Assembly (NCBI GenBank): GCA_029260015.1
Contig: JAJDEB010000036.1
Location: 124,001 to 188,000, forward strand
Origin: Phycisphaerae bacterium
Lineage (GTDB): Bacteria > Planctomycetota > Phycisphaerae > UBA1845
Direction: 5' to 3'
Length of the DNA stretch: 64,000 bases
The notes beneath the pieces are model-generated. The model saw only the letters and a list, made by a program, of their open reading frames with translations. It was not told where the DNA came from and made no database searches. Shown here piece by piece: positions 44,225-52,436 of the stretch. The position numbers and the translations under genes are program-made. Each line of letters opens with the position of its first letter. Position 1 is the stretch's first letter.

Positions 44225-45031
44225 TTAGGCAGCCGTCAGAATCATTGGCCCGTTGGCCGTTATTGCAATACTGTGCTCAAAATGGGCCGCAAAACTGCCG
44301 TCCTTCGTCACAATTACCCATGCATCGGCGTCGGCATACATCACGTCGCTGGCTCCGAGCGTGACCATCGGCTCGACGGCTAGGGTCATACCCTCTTCGA
44401 GGCAAAAGTCGCTCTTCTTCTGCGACCGATCGTGATAATTCGGAACCTTTGGCTCTTCATGCATCTCTTGTCCGATGCCGTGCCCGACAAACTCGCGAAC
44501 CACCGACATGCCGGCGGACTCGACCTTCTTCTGAATCGCGGTCGCGACCTCGCTCCACATTCTGCCGACCTTCATCTCGGCGATCGCCAATGCGAGCGAC
44601 GCATCCGTCACACTCAAAAGCGATTGAACATCTTTGGACACGTCGCCAACCGCAACGGTTCTTGCCGAGTCACCGCAGAAACCATCGATCCGAACACCGC
44701 AATCGATGCTGAGGATGTCACCGGCTTTTAGCGCCCGATCACCAGGTACGCCATGAACAACTTCGTCATTGACGCTCGTACAAAGAGCAGCCGGAAACGG
44801 GTAGCTGGCGGCAGGGTTGACCACGCCCTTAAAGAGCGCTTCTGCACCGGCATCGCCAATCAATTTCTCGGCGACTTCGTTAAGCTGCCCGGTCGTGACA
44901 CCAACTTTGACCAAACCGCAAACATGATCGAGAACTCTACAGACCAAAGCGCCCGCGCGACGCATGACATCAATCTCATCGCTGCTCTTTAAGATGATGC
45001 CTTTTTGGGATGCGCTTTTCGTTGTCATCAT
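44225..45031 (-). CDS. map: Type I methionine aminopeptidase
   Basis: The 268-residue enzyme removes the initiator Met from new proteins. All metal ligands are present: Asp110, Asp121, His184 (in Phe-Val-Gly-His-Gly-Ile-Gly), Glu220 (Val-Glu-Pro-Met) and Glu252 (His-Phe-Glu-His-Ser). Its position between secY and rpmJ is common in bacterial spc/alpha clusters; adk, often between secY and map, is absent. Two ATGs start the frame (45031 and 45028); the choice does not matter for function. Confidence 0.97.
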   Translation of the reverse strand: MMTTKSASQKGIILKSSDEIDVMRRAGALVCRVLDHVCGLVKVGVTTGQLNEVAEKLIGDAGAEALFKGVVNPAASYPFPAALCTSVNDEVVHGVPGDRALKAGDILSIDCGVRIDGFCGDSARTVAVGDVSKDVQSLLSVTDASLALAIAEMKVGRMWSEVATAIQKKVESAGMSVVREFVGHGIGQEMHEEPKVPNYHDRSQKKSDFCLEEGMTLAVEPMVTLGASDVMYADADAWVIVTKDGSFAAHFEHSIAITANGPMILTAA

Positions 45032-45127
45032 TACAACATCCGTTTACACCGACAACGTTCTACGCATTTAAGGCTTGCAGATGTCGGAACAAAGTCGAGA
45101 TGTATAACCTGATCCGCTTCCGACCTT

Positions 45128-46465
45128 TTATGTGCTGCCGCCAAGGAATCCTTTGTAGTTACGCATGATCAAGTTGGCCTCGATCCGTTGCACAAGATCA
45201 AGCACCACGCTGACCACGATTAGCAAACCCGTACCGCCCAAAAATGCAGAAACGAAGAACGGTATTTCCAAGGCAGCCGCGACGATTGTTGGAATCAGCG
45301 CGATCAATGCCAAAAATGCCGCGCCAACATAGGTGATTCGGCCCATGACTTTTTCAAGATAGTCAGCCGTTCGTTTTCCAGGACGCAGACCAGGAATAAA
45401 GCTGCCATAGTCGCGAAGGTTGTTGGCCATCTCTTTGGGCTGAAACTGAACCGTGGTCCAGAAGTACGCGAAGAAATAGACCATGCCAACATAGGCCAGC
45501 ACATACAGGTATCCGCCGGGCGATAAAGCGTTCCCCAAAAACGTCCAGACGCCTGAGTACCATTTGCCGTTGATGAAATCGATCACATACTTGGGAAACA
45601 TCATCAACGTACTGGCGAAAATGATCGGCATGACGCCACCATGGTTCACGCGAAGCGGCAAGTAATTCCGTTGTCCGCCATACACGCGGCGACCACGGGT
45701 CTGCTTCGCCTGCTGGATCGGAATCCGACGCTGCCCTTGCGTGATCAAGATAGACCCTGCGACCACACCGATAAACGCCAATACCAAGAACAGTATCTTA
45801 CCCGGTCCCAACGACTGTCCGCCGCTGGCCCGCACACTGAACGCAGCATTCTTGACGACATAGATTATGGCCTGTGGCATTTGGGCTACGATACCGGCCA
45901 TAATAATCAGGGAGATACCGTTTCCGATACCGTACTCGTCAATCTGCTCGCCCAGCCACATCAGAAAAACCGTTCCTGTGGTCAAGCACAGGACGGCAAG
46001 CAGGAAGTACATGATCGAACCGGAATACTGGGCGTATACCATGTTGTTGCTGAAAAGGTACTTCATCCACATAGATGCCTGGATGATACACAAGCCAACA
46101 GTTGCGTAACGCGTGTATTCCTGGATCTTTTTGCGGCCACTGTCGCCTTCCTTTTGCAACTTCTCGAGCGCAGGGATGACGGTGACGAGCAACTGAAAGA
46201 TAATCGATGCGGAAATGTAGGGCATGATACCCAAACCAAAGATGGTGCTCTGCGTCAGGTTTCCACCCGTAAACAAAGCAAACATGTCGGCGAGGCTGCC
46301 TGTTCCACCGTCACCACTTCCACTACCGATCAGCTTTTCCTGATTGACGCCCGGAAGCGGCACATAGAAACCGATGCGATAAATCGCCAGCAGCCCCAAC
46401 GTGAAGAGAATCTTGTTTCGCAGTTCGGAGACACGCCAGATGTTAATGAAGGTGGAAAACATCAA
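45128..46465 (-). CDS. secY: Protein translocase subunit SecY
   Basis: The 445-residue membrane protein forms the Sec channel. It shows Leu-Arg-Asn-Lys-Ile-Leu-Phe-Thr-Leu near the start, Gly-Ile-Met-Pro-Tyr-Ile-Ser-Ala-Ser-Ile (helix 2, plug region), Arg-Arg-Ile-Pro-Ile-Gln-Gln-Ala, Leu-Arg-Val-Asn-His-Gly-Gly-Val-Met-Pro-Ile-Ile-Phe-Ala and a Gly-Leu-Arg-Pro-Gly-Lys-Arg-Thr loop. About ten membrane helices are seen. It lies between rplO and map with spacers of about 96 nt on each side. Confidence 0.98.
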   Translation of the reverse strand: MMFSTFINIWRVSELRNKILFTLGLLAIYRIGFYVPLPGVNQEKLIGSGSGDGGTGSLADMFALFTGGNLTQSTIFGLGIMPYISASIIFQLLVTVIPALEKLQKEGDSGRKKIQEYTRYATVGLCIIQASMWMKYLFSNNMVYAQYSGSIMYFLLAVLCLTTGTVFLMWLGEQIDEYGIGNGISLIIMAGIVAQMPQAIIYVVKNAAFSVRASGGQSLGPGKILFLVLAFIGVVAGSILITQGQRRIPIQQAKQTRGRRVYGGQRNYLPLRVNHGGVMPIIFASTLMMFPKYVIDFINGKWYSGVWTFLGNALSPGGYLYVLAYVGMVYFFAYFWTTVQFQPKEMANNLRDYGSFIPGLRPGKRTADYLEKVMGRITYVGAAFLALIALIPTIVAAALEIPFFVSAFLGGTGLLIVVSVVLDLVQRIEANLIMRNYKGFLGGST

Positions 46466-46561
46466 AGACTCTCTCGATGTGATCGACCAAAATTACCGTC
46501 GATCGAGTTTGGAATACGCACGCTGGCGGCTCTACGAACGTGTCAAAACGCAAAACTATAA

Positions 46562-47008
46562 CTACAATACGATGACTTCGCCGCCCGCACCCTTGATCTT
46601 TTCCTCTGCCGATTTGCTGAATTTGGACGCTTCGATTTTCAACGACTTGGTGAGCGGACCGTCTCCCAGAACCTTGACCTTATTGCGAAGGTTGCGAATA
46701 AGGCCTGCTTCAAGGATGGCCTCCGGTGTCACATGAGCCCCGGAATCAAAGCGTTCTTCGAGATCACCGATATTGACGATATGGTATACCGTCCGGAAAT
46801 CAGCGTTGCTGAAACCACGCTTGGGCACGCGACGAAAGAGCGGCATCTGCCCGCCTTCACCCATGCTGCGGCGTGTTGCACCCGCTCGCGAACCCGCACC
46901 ATTGTGGCCACGTCCGCAAGTCTTACCGCTGCCACTTCCGATACCGCGACCCACGCGCTTACGCTTGCGATTCTTGCCAGCCAGTTTGAGTAATTCAGTC
47001 AGATTCAT
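46562..47008 (-). CDS. rplO: 50S ribosomal protein L15
   Basis: The 148-residue protein has the L15 signature Lys-Arg-Val-Gly-Arg-Gly-Ile-Gly-Ser-Gly-Ser-Gly-Lys-Thr-Cys-Gly-Arg-Gly-His. The ATG at 47008 gives the normal length and the typical Asn-Leu-Thr-Glu-Leu start; a longer frame to 47098 is not L15-like. It follows rpsE directly; rpmD (L30), which normally sits between them, does not fit in the 99-nt gap. Confidence 0.97.
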   Translation of the reverse strand: MNLTELLKLAGKNRKRKRVGRGIGSGSGKTCGRGHNGAGSRAGATRRSMGEGGQMPLFRRVPKRGFSNADFRTVYHIVNIGDLEERFDSGAHVTPEAILEAGLIRNLRNKVKVLGDGPLTKSLKIEASKFSKSAEEKIKGAGGEVIVL

Positions 47009-47107
47009 GGCACTTAATCTTTCAAAAACAACTCGAGTCCTTAGCCAATGCAAGGCCTCAAACGAATCGAGCGGTTCGCCCGATCCGGAATCTTTCAATC
47101 TAATTTC

Positions 47108-47614
47108 TTAAGACGCTAGCGACACGCCCCGCAATGCTGCAATCTGTTCGCGGTCAAAGAGGCCTTTAAGCGCACTGAACGTTGCCAGGACCAGATTCTT
47201 CGGATTGTTTGAACCGTAGCTCTTCGTCAAAACGTCTTTGACGCCAGCCAATTCCAATACCGCACGAACGCTTCCGCCAGCGATGATACCTGTACCTTTG
47301 CTTGCCGGAAGCATCACGACATAGCTGGCTCCATATCGACCAATGGTACGATGCGGAATCGTGCCGCGAACCAAGCCGACCTTCGCCATGCTTCGTGACG
47401 CGATCTTCTTACCTTTTTCAACCGCAGACGGAACTTCGCGTGCTTTTCCGTAGCCCACACCCACTCGGCCTCGACGATCGCCAACGACCACCAACGCGGA
47501 GAAGCTGAACCGGCGGCCACCGCGGACAACCTTTGCACAACGATAGATCTTGACTACGTTGTCTTCCAAGCCACCTTCATCTATTCGCGGCCTTTGTGTT
47601 TGCATTCGACTCAT
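47108..47614 (-). CDS. rpsE: 30S ribosomal protein S5
   Basis: The 168-residue protein has the double-stranded RNA-binding N-terminal part with Val-Val-Lys-Ile-Tyr-Arg-Cys-Ala-Lys-Val-Val-Arg-Gly-Gly-Arg-Arg-Phe-Ser-Phe and the Val-Gly-Val-Gly-Tyr-Gly-Lys-Ala segment. Its C-terminal domain has Ala-Gly-Gly-Ser-Val-Arg-Ala-Val. S5 helps control decoding fidelity. Confidence 0.98.
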   Translation of the reverse strand: MSRMQTQRPRIDEGGLEDNVVKIYRCAKVVRGGRRFSFSALVVVGDRRGRVGVGYGKAREVPSAVEKGKKIASRSMAKVGLVRGTIPHRTIGRYGASYVVMLPASKGTGIIAGGSVRAVLELAGVKDVLTKSYGSNNPKNLVLATFSALKGLFDREQIAALRGVSLAS

Positions 47615-47684
47615 GGTTTGGTCACCCGTATGCCTCGATCGCCCGATTCCGGGAAAATCACTTGCCCATCTGATCTGGATACTT

Positions 47685-47740
47685 CCAGTCTTAAACTTTG
47701 ATTCCTAAAACTTATCTCTAAAACTTTTATCTCTAAAACT
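47685..47740. repeat. Four degenerate tandem repeats at the rplR 3' end
   Basis: The core CTAAAACT or TTAAACT ends at 47740, 47725, 47712 and 47697, at spacings of 15, 13 and 15 nt. The two units nearest the gene (47726-47740 and 47711-47725) match at 14 of 15 positions. On the minus strand the first three copies carry AGTTTTAG and the farthest AGTTTAAG, so each has a TAG or TAA; the first is the true stop at 47733-47735. Confidence 0.75.
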
Positions 47741-48095
47741 TTAGGCCACCTTCACGCGCCGCTTCCGCGAGAGCCTTCACTCGGCCGTGGAATTGTCTAC
47801 CGTTGCGATCAAACGCCACTGCTGTGATGCCTTTTTCCTTTGCCCGCTCAGCCAACACCTTACCGACTTCAGTGGCAGACGAAACATTGCCCCCTTTGCC
47901 CTTGCCCATCGACTTATCTTGTGAACCAGCACAACAAAGGGTCACACCGTTGTCATCGTCGATGATTTGGGCGCTGATATTGCGGAGGCTGCGTGTCACG
48001 CTCAGACGCGGTCTTTCGGATGTGCCGAAAACGCGTTTACGGATGCGCCGCTTGCGGCGATTCATTCTTATTTGTTTTGCCTTCAGTGCCTGCAT
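47733..48095 (-). CDS. rplR: 50S ribosomal protein L18
   Basis: The 120-residue protein has the basic N-terminus with [13 protein letters not shown] and the L18 core Arg-Pro-Arg-Leu-Ser-Val-Thr-Arg-Ser, later Val-Ala-Phe-Asp-Arg-Asn-Gly. It binds 5S rRNA. AGGAAG precedes the ATG; a second ATG at 48065 is possible. The gene end is part of the repeat array described separately. Confidence 0.97.
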   Translation of the reverse strand: MQALKAKQIRMNRRKRRIRKRVFGTSERPRLSVTRSLRNISAQIIDDDNGVTLCCAGSQDKSMGKGKGGNVSSATEVGKVLAERAKEKGITAVAFDRNGRQFHGRVKALAEAAREGGLKF

Positions 48096-48208
48096 TTCTT
48101 GCTACTTCCTAAACTAGCGATCCAAAAAACTTGTCTGCCCACAAAACACGTGCTTCCGCTCGGCAACGACACGCAGCGGTAGCAATTGATCATGCGGCCA
48201 AGCAGCCA

Positions 48209-48238
48209 TCAACTAGGCCGCTATCAACTAGGCCGCTA
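48209..48238. repeat. Perfect tandem 15-bp repeat directly after the rplF stop
   Basis: TCAACTAGGCCGCTA occurs at 48209-48223 and 48224-48238 without mismatch, directly adjoining the rplF stop codon (48239-48241). On the minus strand each unit contains TAG and TGA. Confidence 0.85.
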
Positions 48239-48835
48239 TTAACCTGAACCTGCCAACGCCTTCCCTGCCTTACGCTTGACGACTTCGTCGTGATAACGAA
48301 TGCCTTTCCCCTTATAGGGTTCCGGCGGACGCGTCTTGCGAATGACGGCAGCGAATTGACCGACAACCTGTTTATCGCAACCGCGAATGATCATCTTCGC
48401 AGGATCGCTGTCACCACGGGCTGCCGCCACTTCAACTTCGACTTCCACACCATTGGGGATGTCGAACTCAAATTGATATTTGTTTTTGCCACCACGTCCC
48501 ATGAAACCGCAGTTAAGTTGCAGCTTCCTACCGGCGAGGTTGCAACCGTATCCAGTGCCATAGATATGCAGTCGTTTCTCGTAACCCTGGCTGACACCTT
48601 CAACCATGTTGTTGATCATCGCCCGGGCCATTCCATGCATGGAACGCGCTCTGCGATCGTCACCGTCACGACCGACGCGGACCAGCTTCCCGTCGTCTTC
48701 GACCGCAACCTGAATGATCGATGGGATGTCGAAGGTCAGATTCCCTTTGGGGCCACTGACTTTGACCAGACGTCCAGCCACTTCAGCTTTGACGCCGCCC
48801 GGCAGTGACACTGCTTTTTTTCCAATTCGCGACAT
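48239..48835 (-). CDS. rplF: 50S ribosomal protein L6
   Basis: The 198-residue protein starts Ser-Arg-Ile-Gly-Lys-Lys-Ala-Val and ends with the L6 motif Pro-Glu-Pro-Tyr-Lys-Gly-Lys-Gly-Ile-Arg-Tyr, followed by a longer than usual basic tail. It has two related alpha/beta domains and binds 23S rRNA near the factor-binding site. Confidence 0.98.
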   Translation of the reverse strand: MSRIGKKAVSLPGGVKAEVAGRLVKVSGPKGNLTFDIPSIIQVAVEDDGKLVRVGRDGDDRRARSMHGMARAMINNMVEGVSQGYEKRLHIYGTGYGCNLAGRKLQLNCGFMGRGGKNKYQFEFDIPNGVEVEVEVAAARGDSDPAKMIIRGCDKQVVGQFAAVIRKTRPPEPYKGKGIRYHDEVVKRKAGKALAGSG

Positions 48836-48901
48836 GATCTTCGCTTCCTAACGACCGTCTCAACAAACTGACGCAACCCACTTCTTCAGGTACGCGTTGG
48901 A

Positions 48902-48942
48902 TTAATACACGAGGTCCAGTACACTGGGCCTAGTACACACTG
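48902..48942. repeat. Three degenerate tandem repeats at the rpsH 3' end
   Basis: Units at 48930-48942 (holds the stop), 48916-48928 and 48902-48914 repeat with a 14-nt period. On the minus strand they read GTGTACTAG, GTGTACTGG and GTGTATTAA at matching places. Confidence 0.6.
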
Positions 48943-49325
48943 CAAAGAAACTCACCACCGACATTCTTCTGCCGGCACGCACGATCACTCAAAACGCCGT
49001 GGCTGGTCGAGATGATTGCAATTCCCAGACCGTCACAAACCTTGGGGATTTCTTCGCACGACTTGTAGACTCTGCAACCGGGCTTGGATTCGCGCTTGAT
49101 GGCGTGAATCAAATCTTCGCCCCGCGGACCATACTTAAGCTGGATGCGGATCAGACCCTGCTTAGTATCATCAATTTTGTCGAATCCGACGATGTATCCT
49201 TCGTCCTTGAGCACCTTTGCAATTCCGGCTTTTACCTTCGATGCTGGAATCTGCACGGTCTTCTTGCGCACGCGGACGGCGTTTCGAATTCGCGTCAACA
49301 TGTCGGCGACGGGATCACTCCACAT
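48930..49325 (-). CDS. rpsH: 30S ribosomal protein S8
   Basis: The 131-residue protein starts with Asp-Pro-Val-Ala-Asp-Met-Leu-Thr-Arg-Ile-Arg-Asn-Ala and ends with the S8 motif Ile-Ile-Ser-Thr-Ser-His-Gly-Val-Leu-Ser-Asp-Arg-Ala-Cys-Arg and Gly-Gly-Glu-Phe-Leu-Cys-Ser-Val-Tyr. It binds the central domain of 16S rRNA and in many bacteria represses the spc operon. It is 195 nt from rpsN, a spacer that contains its own tandem repeat. Confidence 0.98.
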   Translation of the reverse strand: MWSDPVADMLTRIRNAVRVRKKTVQIPASKVKAGIAKVLKDEGYIVGFDKIDDTKQGLIRIQLKYGPRGEDLIHAIKRESKPGCRVYKSCEEIPKVCDGLGIAIISTSHGVLSDRACRQKNVGGEFLCSVY

Positions 49326-49427
49326 TTGTCATCACCTTTAAGTAGCTTCAACTACGGTACAAAACTTATTTTCAAACACGCAGTCGGGCTGCGTCACTTA
49401 CGTCTTTTGTCAGTCGCGTGCCACTTC

Positions 49428-49465
49428 GCTGCCAAAGTCAACTAGTGCTGCCAGCGTCAACTACT
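49428..49465. repeat. Tandem 19-bp repeat between rpsN and rpsH
   Basis: Units 49428-49446 and 49447-49465 match at 16 of 19 positions. The array starts about 56 nt after the rpsN stop. On the minus strand both units contain TAG and TGA within AGTTGAC or a close variant. Confidence 0.75.
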
Positions 49466-49520
49466 AACGGGTCAACATAAAACACCGGCATCATAAACTT
49501 GGCTGCGACCTGACTGCGAT

Positions 49521-49706
49521 CTACCAGCTTGCCTTCTTCACGCCCGGGATCATGCCCTTGTGGGCCAGCTCCCGAAAGCAAATCCGGCAAATCTGAAACT
49601 TCTGGTAAACGGCACGGGAACGCCCGCACAGTTGACAGCGGCGGACAAGCCGACTTGAAAACTTCGGATCTTGCTTCGCCTTATGTATCCATGCAGTGGA
49701 TGCCAT
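49521..49706 (-). CDS. rpsN: 30S ribosomal protein S14, zinc type
   Basis: The 61-residue protein has two zinc-binding Cys pairs (Cys24/27 and Cys40/43) and is the short, zinc-dependent form of S14. The C-terminus is the usual Pro-Gly-Val-Lys-Lys-Ala-Ser-Trp. Its ATG follows the rplE stop codon with no spacer, so the two are coupled. Confidence 0.97.
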   Translation of the reverse strand: MASTAWIHKAKQDPKFSSRLVRRCQLCGRSRAVYQKFQICRICFRELAHKGMIPGVKKASW

Positions 49707-50261
49707 TTACTTCTTCTCCTCAGCCCGCTTGAACGGAATGCCCAATTCGGTCAGCAAACCGCGGGCATCTTTGTCACTTCGGGCGGTCGTCACAAAGGTG
49801 ATATTCATGCCCTGGCGAGCCGTCACCTTGTCGATATTGATTTCCGGAAAAATCGTCTGGTCGGCAATACCCATCGAAAAGTTGCCGCGACCGTCAAAAC
49901 TCGACGTCTTCAACCCGCGAAAGTCACGCATACGGGGGACGGCGAAGTTGATCAAGCGATCGAGAAACTCATACATCCTCTTACCGCGAAGTGTGACCTT
50001 AGCCCCGATCTCATAACCTTCGCGAAGCTTGAAGTTCGAGACACTCATTCGTGCCTTGCAAACCAGCGGCTTCTGTCCCGTGATTGCAGCGAGCTCAGCC
50101 GTCGCCGTCGGAATCAGGTTTTTGTCCTGAAGCGCTTTGCCCAGACCCATCGACACGACGACTTTTTCCATCCGCGGAATCGCCATCGGGTTCTTGATGC
50201 CCAGGTCCGAAGACAACTTCGGGGCAATCTCTTTTGAATATCGTTCCAACAATCGAGCCAT
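49707..50261 (-). CDS. rplE: 50S ribosomal protein L5
   Basis: The 184-residue protein has the L5 features Asn-Pro-Met-Ala-Ile-Pro-Arg-Met-Glu-Lys-Val-Val-Val-Ser-Met-Gly, Gly-Gln-Lys-Pro-Leu-Val, Arg-Gly-Lys-Arg-Met-Tyr-Glu-Phe-Leu-Asp-Arg-Leu and Phe-Arg-Gly-Leu. It binds 5S rRNA and contacts P-site tRNA. It lies 100 nt after rplX. Confidence 0.98.
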   Translation of the reverse strand: MARLLERYSKEIAPKLSSDLGIKNPMAIPRMEKVVVSMGLGKALQDKNLIPTATAELAAITGQKPLVCKARMSVSNFKLREGYEIGAKVTLRGKRMYEFLDRLINFAVPRMRDFRGLKTSSFDGRGNFSMGIADQTIFPEINIDKVTARQGMNITFVTTARSDKDARGLLTELGIPFKRAEEKK

Positions 50262-50345
50262 CGCTACGACCCATTCTCTAACTTAAGGACCAATTTTTAT
50301 TCTTTGGGCGACATCGCCCTAAATGCTTCACAAGCAAAGGCTGTT

Positions 50346-50377
50346 TCAATCAACCTTCTTATCAATCAACCTTCTTA
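50346..50377. repeat. Perfect tandem 16-bp repeat spanning the rplX stop codon
   Basis: TCAATCAACCTTCTTA occurs at 50346-50361 and again at 50362-50377 without mismatch. The gene-side copy consists of the last codons of rplX including the TGA stop (50362-50364), so the copy downstream is an exact duplicate of the gene's end. Confidence 0.9.
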
Positions 50378-50709
50378 ACTGTATCGATCACCGTGCCACC
50401 GACCGTCAGGCGTTCTTTCTTGATGACTTTGCCGGTCTTATCTCGCGTCACTTCAAAGTGAACCCGCGAGCCCTTTTGCGTCTTGGTATCGACGGGTAGT
50501 ACATTTGAAATATGAATCGTCGCTTCCTTCTCGACGCGGCCACCTTGCGGGTTGCGGCGGTTGGGACGCACATGACGGAACACAACGTTGACGCCTTCGA
50601 CCAAAACCAGTTGTCGGGCTGGGTCAACATGCAAGACCTTGCCCTGCGCACCACGGTGGGCTCCGGCAATCACCTCAACGATTTCGTTTTTCTTTACGTG
50701 GCAAGCCAT
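50362..50709 (-). CDS. rplX: 50S ribosomal protein L24
   Basis: The 115-residue protein has the KOW motif near the N-terminus (Glu-Val-Ile-Ala-Gly-Ala-His-Arg-Gly-Ala-Gln-Gly-Lys-Val-Leu) and a Gly-Val-Asn-Val-Val-Phe-Arg-His segment. It is an early assembly protein of the large subunit. The C-terminus is Lys-Lys-Val-Asp, encoded inside the duplicated sequence. Confidence 0.97.
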   Translation of the reverse strand: MACHVKKNEIVEVIAGAHRGAQGKVLHVDPARQLVLVEGVNVVFRHVRPNRRNPQGGRVEKEATIHISNVLPVDTKTQKGSRVHFEVTRDKTGKVIKKERLTVGGTVIDTVKKVD

Positions 50710-50790
50710 CAGTCTGCCTCAATTCCAGGCGGCCAGTTAGACCGCCGAACACATAACACTTATTACAACCACACGTCCCGACCCGCTGCG

Positions 50791-51207
50791 TTAGACCACT
50801 TCTTCAGCGAGCGAAATAATCTTCATAAATCCTTTATCACGTAGCTCGCGAGCCACTGCACCGAAAATACGCGTGCCACGCGGCTCTTTGTTTTCGTTGA
50901 TTAGAACCACGGCATTCGAATCAAACCGAACATAACTGCCATCACGACGTCGCGTTGCCCGGGCGGTCCGAACCACAACCCCTCTGGCCCGACGGCGCGT
51001 GGCACGATCTTTTCGATCACTCCCACCGCTGAAGTCACTGTTGGGCAGCGCCTTTTTGACGGTGACCAAAACAATGTCGCCAATGTTGGCTGTCTTGAGT
51101 GTCGGTTTGCCTTTGCGGCTACTACCGTGGCGAAGGACGTTATAAACCATTGCCCGTTTGGCTCCGGTATTGTCTGCAACGTCCACCATTGTTTGCATCT
51201 GAATCAT
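50791..51207 (-). CDS. rplN: 50S ribosomal protein L14
   Basis: The 138-residue protein starts [15 protein letters not shown] and has [11 protein letters not shown], then [11 protein letters not shown]. It is about 16 residues longer than the usual 122, due to a Ser/Asp/Arg-rich insertion near residues 55-70. Confidence 0.98.
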   Translation of the reverse strand: MIQMQTMVDVADNTGAKRAMVYNVLRHGSSRKGKPTLKTANIGDIVLVTVKKALPNSDFSGGSDRKDRATRRRARGVVVRTARATRRRDGSYVRFDSNAVVLINENKEPRGTRIFGAVARELRDKGFMKIISLAEEVV

Positions 51208-51221
51208 GATTCAAACCCTTG

Positions 51222-51241
51222 ATCAGCGATCTATCGCTGAT
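51222..51241. repeat. Short hairpin in the rpsQ-rplN spacer
   Basis: A perfect 8-bp stem (ATCAGCGA and TCGCTGAT) with a 4-nt loop is followed within 15 nt by a second small hairpin (AGTCGC, TTGT, GCGACT, 51252-51267). No T-run follows on the minus strand. Role unknown. Confidence 0.4.
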
Positions 51242-51286
51242 GCCAGATCAAAGTCGCTTGTGCGACTGCGAGACTCTTGCTAGTTA

Positions 51287-51565
51287 CTACCCTTCAGACT
51301 TCTGAATGATGCGCACCAGGCGCCACGACTTCTGCTTGGAGATGGGACGACAGGCCATCACCTCAACGATATCTCCGACATGAGCTTCGTTGTTCGCATC
51401 GTGTGCGTGCAACGTCGTGCTGCGACGGATGATCTTTCCGTACTTGGGGTGCGGCTTGGAGAAACTGTTTGTCACCTTGATCGTCTTATCGCGTGCGTCT
51501 GAAACGACCACACCCTGACGGAGGCGGCGACTACTTCGCTTCTCTGTTGTTTGCTCTGCTGTCAT
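51287..51565 (-). CDS. rpsQ: 30S ribosomal protein S17
   Basis: The 92-residue protein has the S17 motifs Gly-Val-Val-Val-Ser-Asp-Ala-Arg-Asp-Lys-Thr-Ile-Lys-Val, Lys-Pro-His-Pro-Lys-Tyr-Gly-Lys and Gly-Asp-Ile-Val-Glu-Val-Met-Ala-Cys-Arg-Pro-Ile-Ser-Lys-Gln-Lys. It binds the 5' domain of 16S rRNA. Confidence 0.98.
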   Translation of the reverse strand: MTAEQTTEKRSSRRLRQGVVVSDARDKTIKVTNSFSKPHPKYGKIIRRSTTLHAHDANNEAHVGDIVEVMACRPISKQKSWRLVRIIQKSEG

Positions 51566-51629
51566 CGATAACCTTCTCCAACTTCCAAACTCTAACAGCC
51601 GGATCTACCGGCCCATGCTTATGTGTGCC

Positions 51630-51875
51630 TTACGCCTTTTGATGACTGGCGATTGCTTCCAGATGGTACTGCTGTTGTTCGATACCCGTTTCGCCGCGTT
51701 CCTTCATCACCGTAAACACGCGGGCAATGTCCTTGCGTGAATGGGTGATGCGGTTTGGGTTTTCGAGCTTTTCCGTCACAGCCTGGGCTCGTAACTCGAA
51801 CAAATGGCGTCGCAAACGATCCAACTCGTTGTGCAACTCTTCAGTCTTCATTTCGCGAAATTCGGAAATCTTCAT
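51630..51875 (-). CDS. rpmC: 50S ribosomal protein L29
   Basis: The 81-residue protein shows the L29 pattern: a helix with Glu-Leu-His-Asn-Glu-Leu-Asp-Arg-Leu-Arg-Arg-His-Leu-Phe-Glu-Leu-Arg, then Pro-Asn-Arg-Ile and Arg-Lys-Asp-Ile-Ala-Arg-Val. The C-terminus is about 15 residues longer than usual. It lies near the peptide exit site. Confidence 0.96.
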   Translation of the reverse strand: MKISEFREMKTEELHNELDRLRRHLFELRAQAVTEKLENPNRITHSRKDIARVFTVMKERGETGIEQQQYHLEAIASHQKA

Positions 51876-51962
51876 CGCACCTGCCCAAAAACGAACGAAT
51901 TCAAAAACAAACCAATCTCAAATAACCCCAATGCCAATGCATCGAGTTTTGAATTACATGTA

Positions 51963-52382
51963 TTACATCTCGTGCCGACGCTTCACGAAGCGGCAGCGGT
52001 ACGGCATTTTGGCGCTGATTCTTGCCAGTGCCTGACGTGCAACATTTTCTTCGACGCCACCGATTTCGTAGAGCATGGTGCCAGCCCGAACGCATGCGAC
52101 CCATGCTTCCGGTTCACCTTTACCCTTACCCATTCGGGTTTCAAGCGGCTTCGAGGTAATCGACTTATGCGGAAAGATCCGGATGTACACTTTGCCTTGC
52201 CGCTGCAAGAAGTGCGTCGCTGCGATTCGACCGGCTTCGATCTGCCGAGCAGTGACCCAACCGGCCTCTAACACCTGAATTCCGAAGTCACCATATGAAA
52301 CCGTGTTGCCGCGCGTCGCCCGAGGACGAATCTTGCCGCGCTGCGACTTTCGGAACTTCACTCTTTTGGGCATTAACGCCAT
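51963..52382 (-). CDS. rplP: 50S ribosomal protein L16
   Basis: The 139-residue protein has L16 features such as Pro-Lys-Arg-Val-Lys-Phe-Arg-Lys, Gly-Asp-Phe-Gly-Ile-Gln, Arg-Met-Gly-Lys-Gly-Lys-Gly and a final Met-Pro-Tyr-Arg-Cys-Arg-Phe-Val. Just at its stop codon a 9-nt sequence (ATTACAT core) occurs twice (51952-51969), a small example of the stop-region duplications seen elsewhere. Confidence 0.98.
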   Translation of the reverse strand: MALMPKRVKFRKSQRGKIRPRATRGNTVSYGDFGIQVLEAGWVTARQIEAGRIAATHFLQRQGKVYIRIFPHKSITSKPLETRMGKGKGEPEAWVACVRAGTMLYEIGGVEENVARQALARISAKMPYRCRFVKRRHEM

Positions 52383-52436
52383 CGGTCAGATCTCCGATTC
52401 TTTCTCTATACTACTTAAGACTAAGGCCAAAACCTC

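Noticed and set aside
49438-49629. Minus-strand frame overlapping rpsN
   Set aside because: It is a shifted reading of the rpsN 3' part and the repeat after it. The true S14 frame with both zinc Cys pairs is intact.
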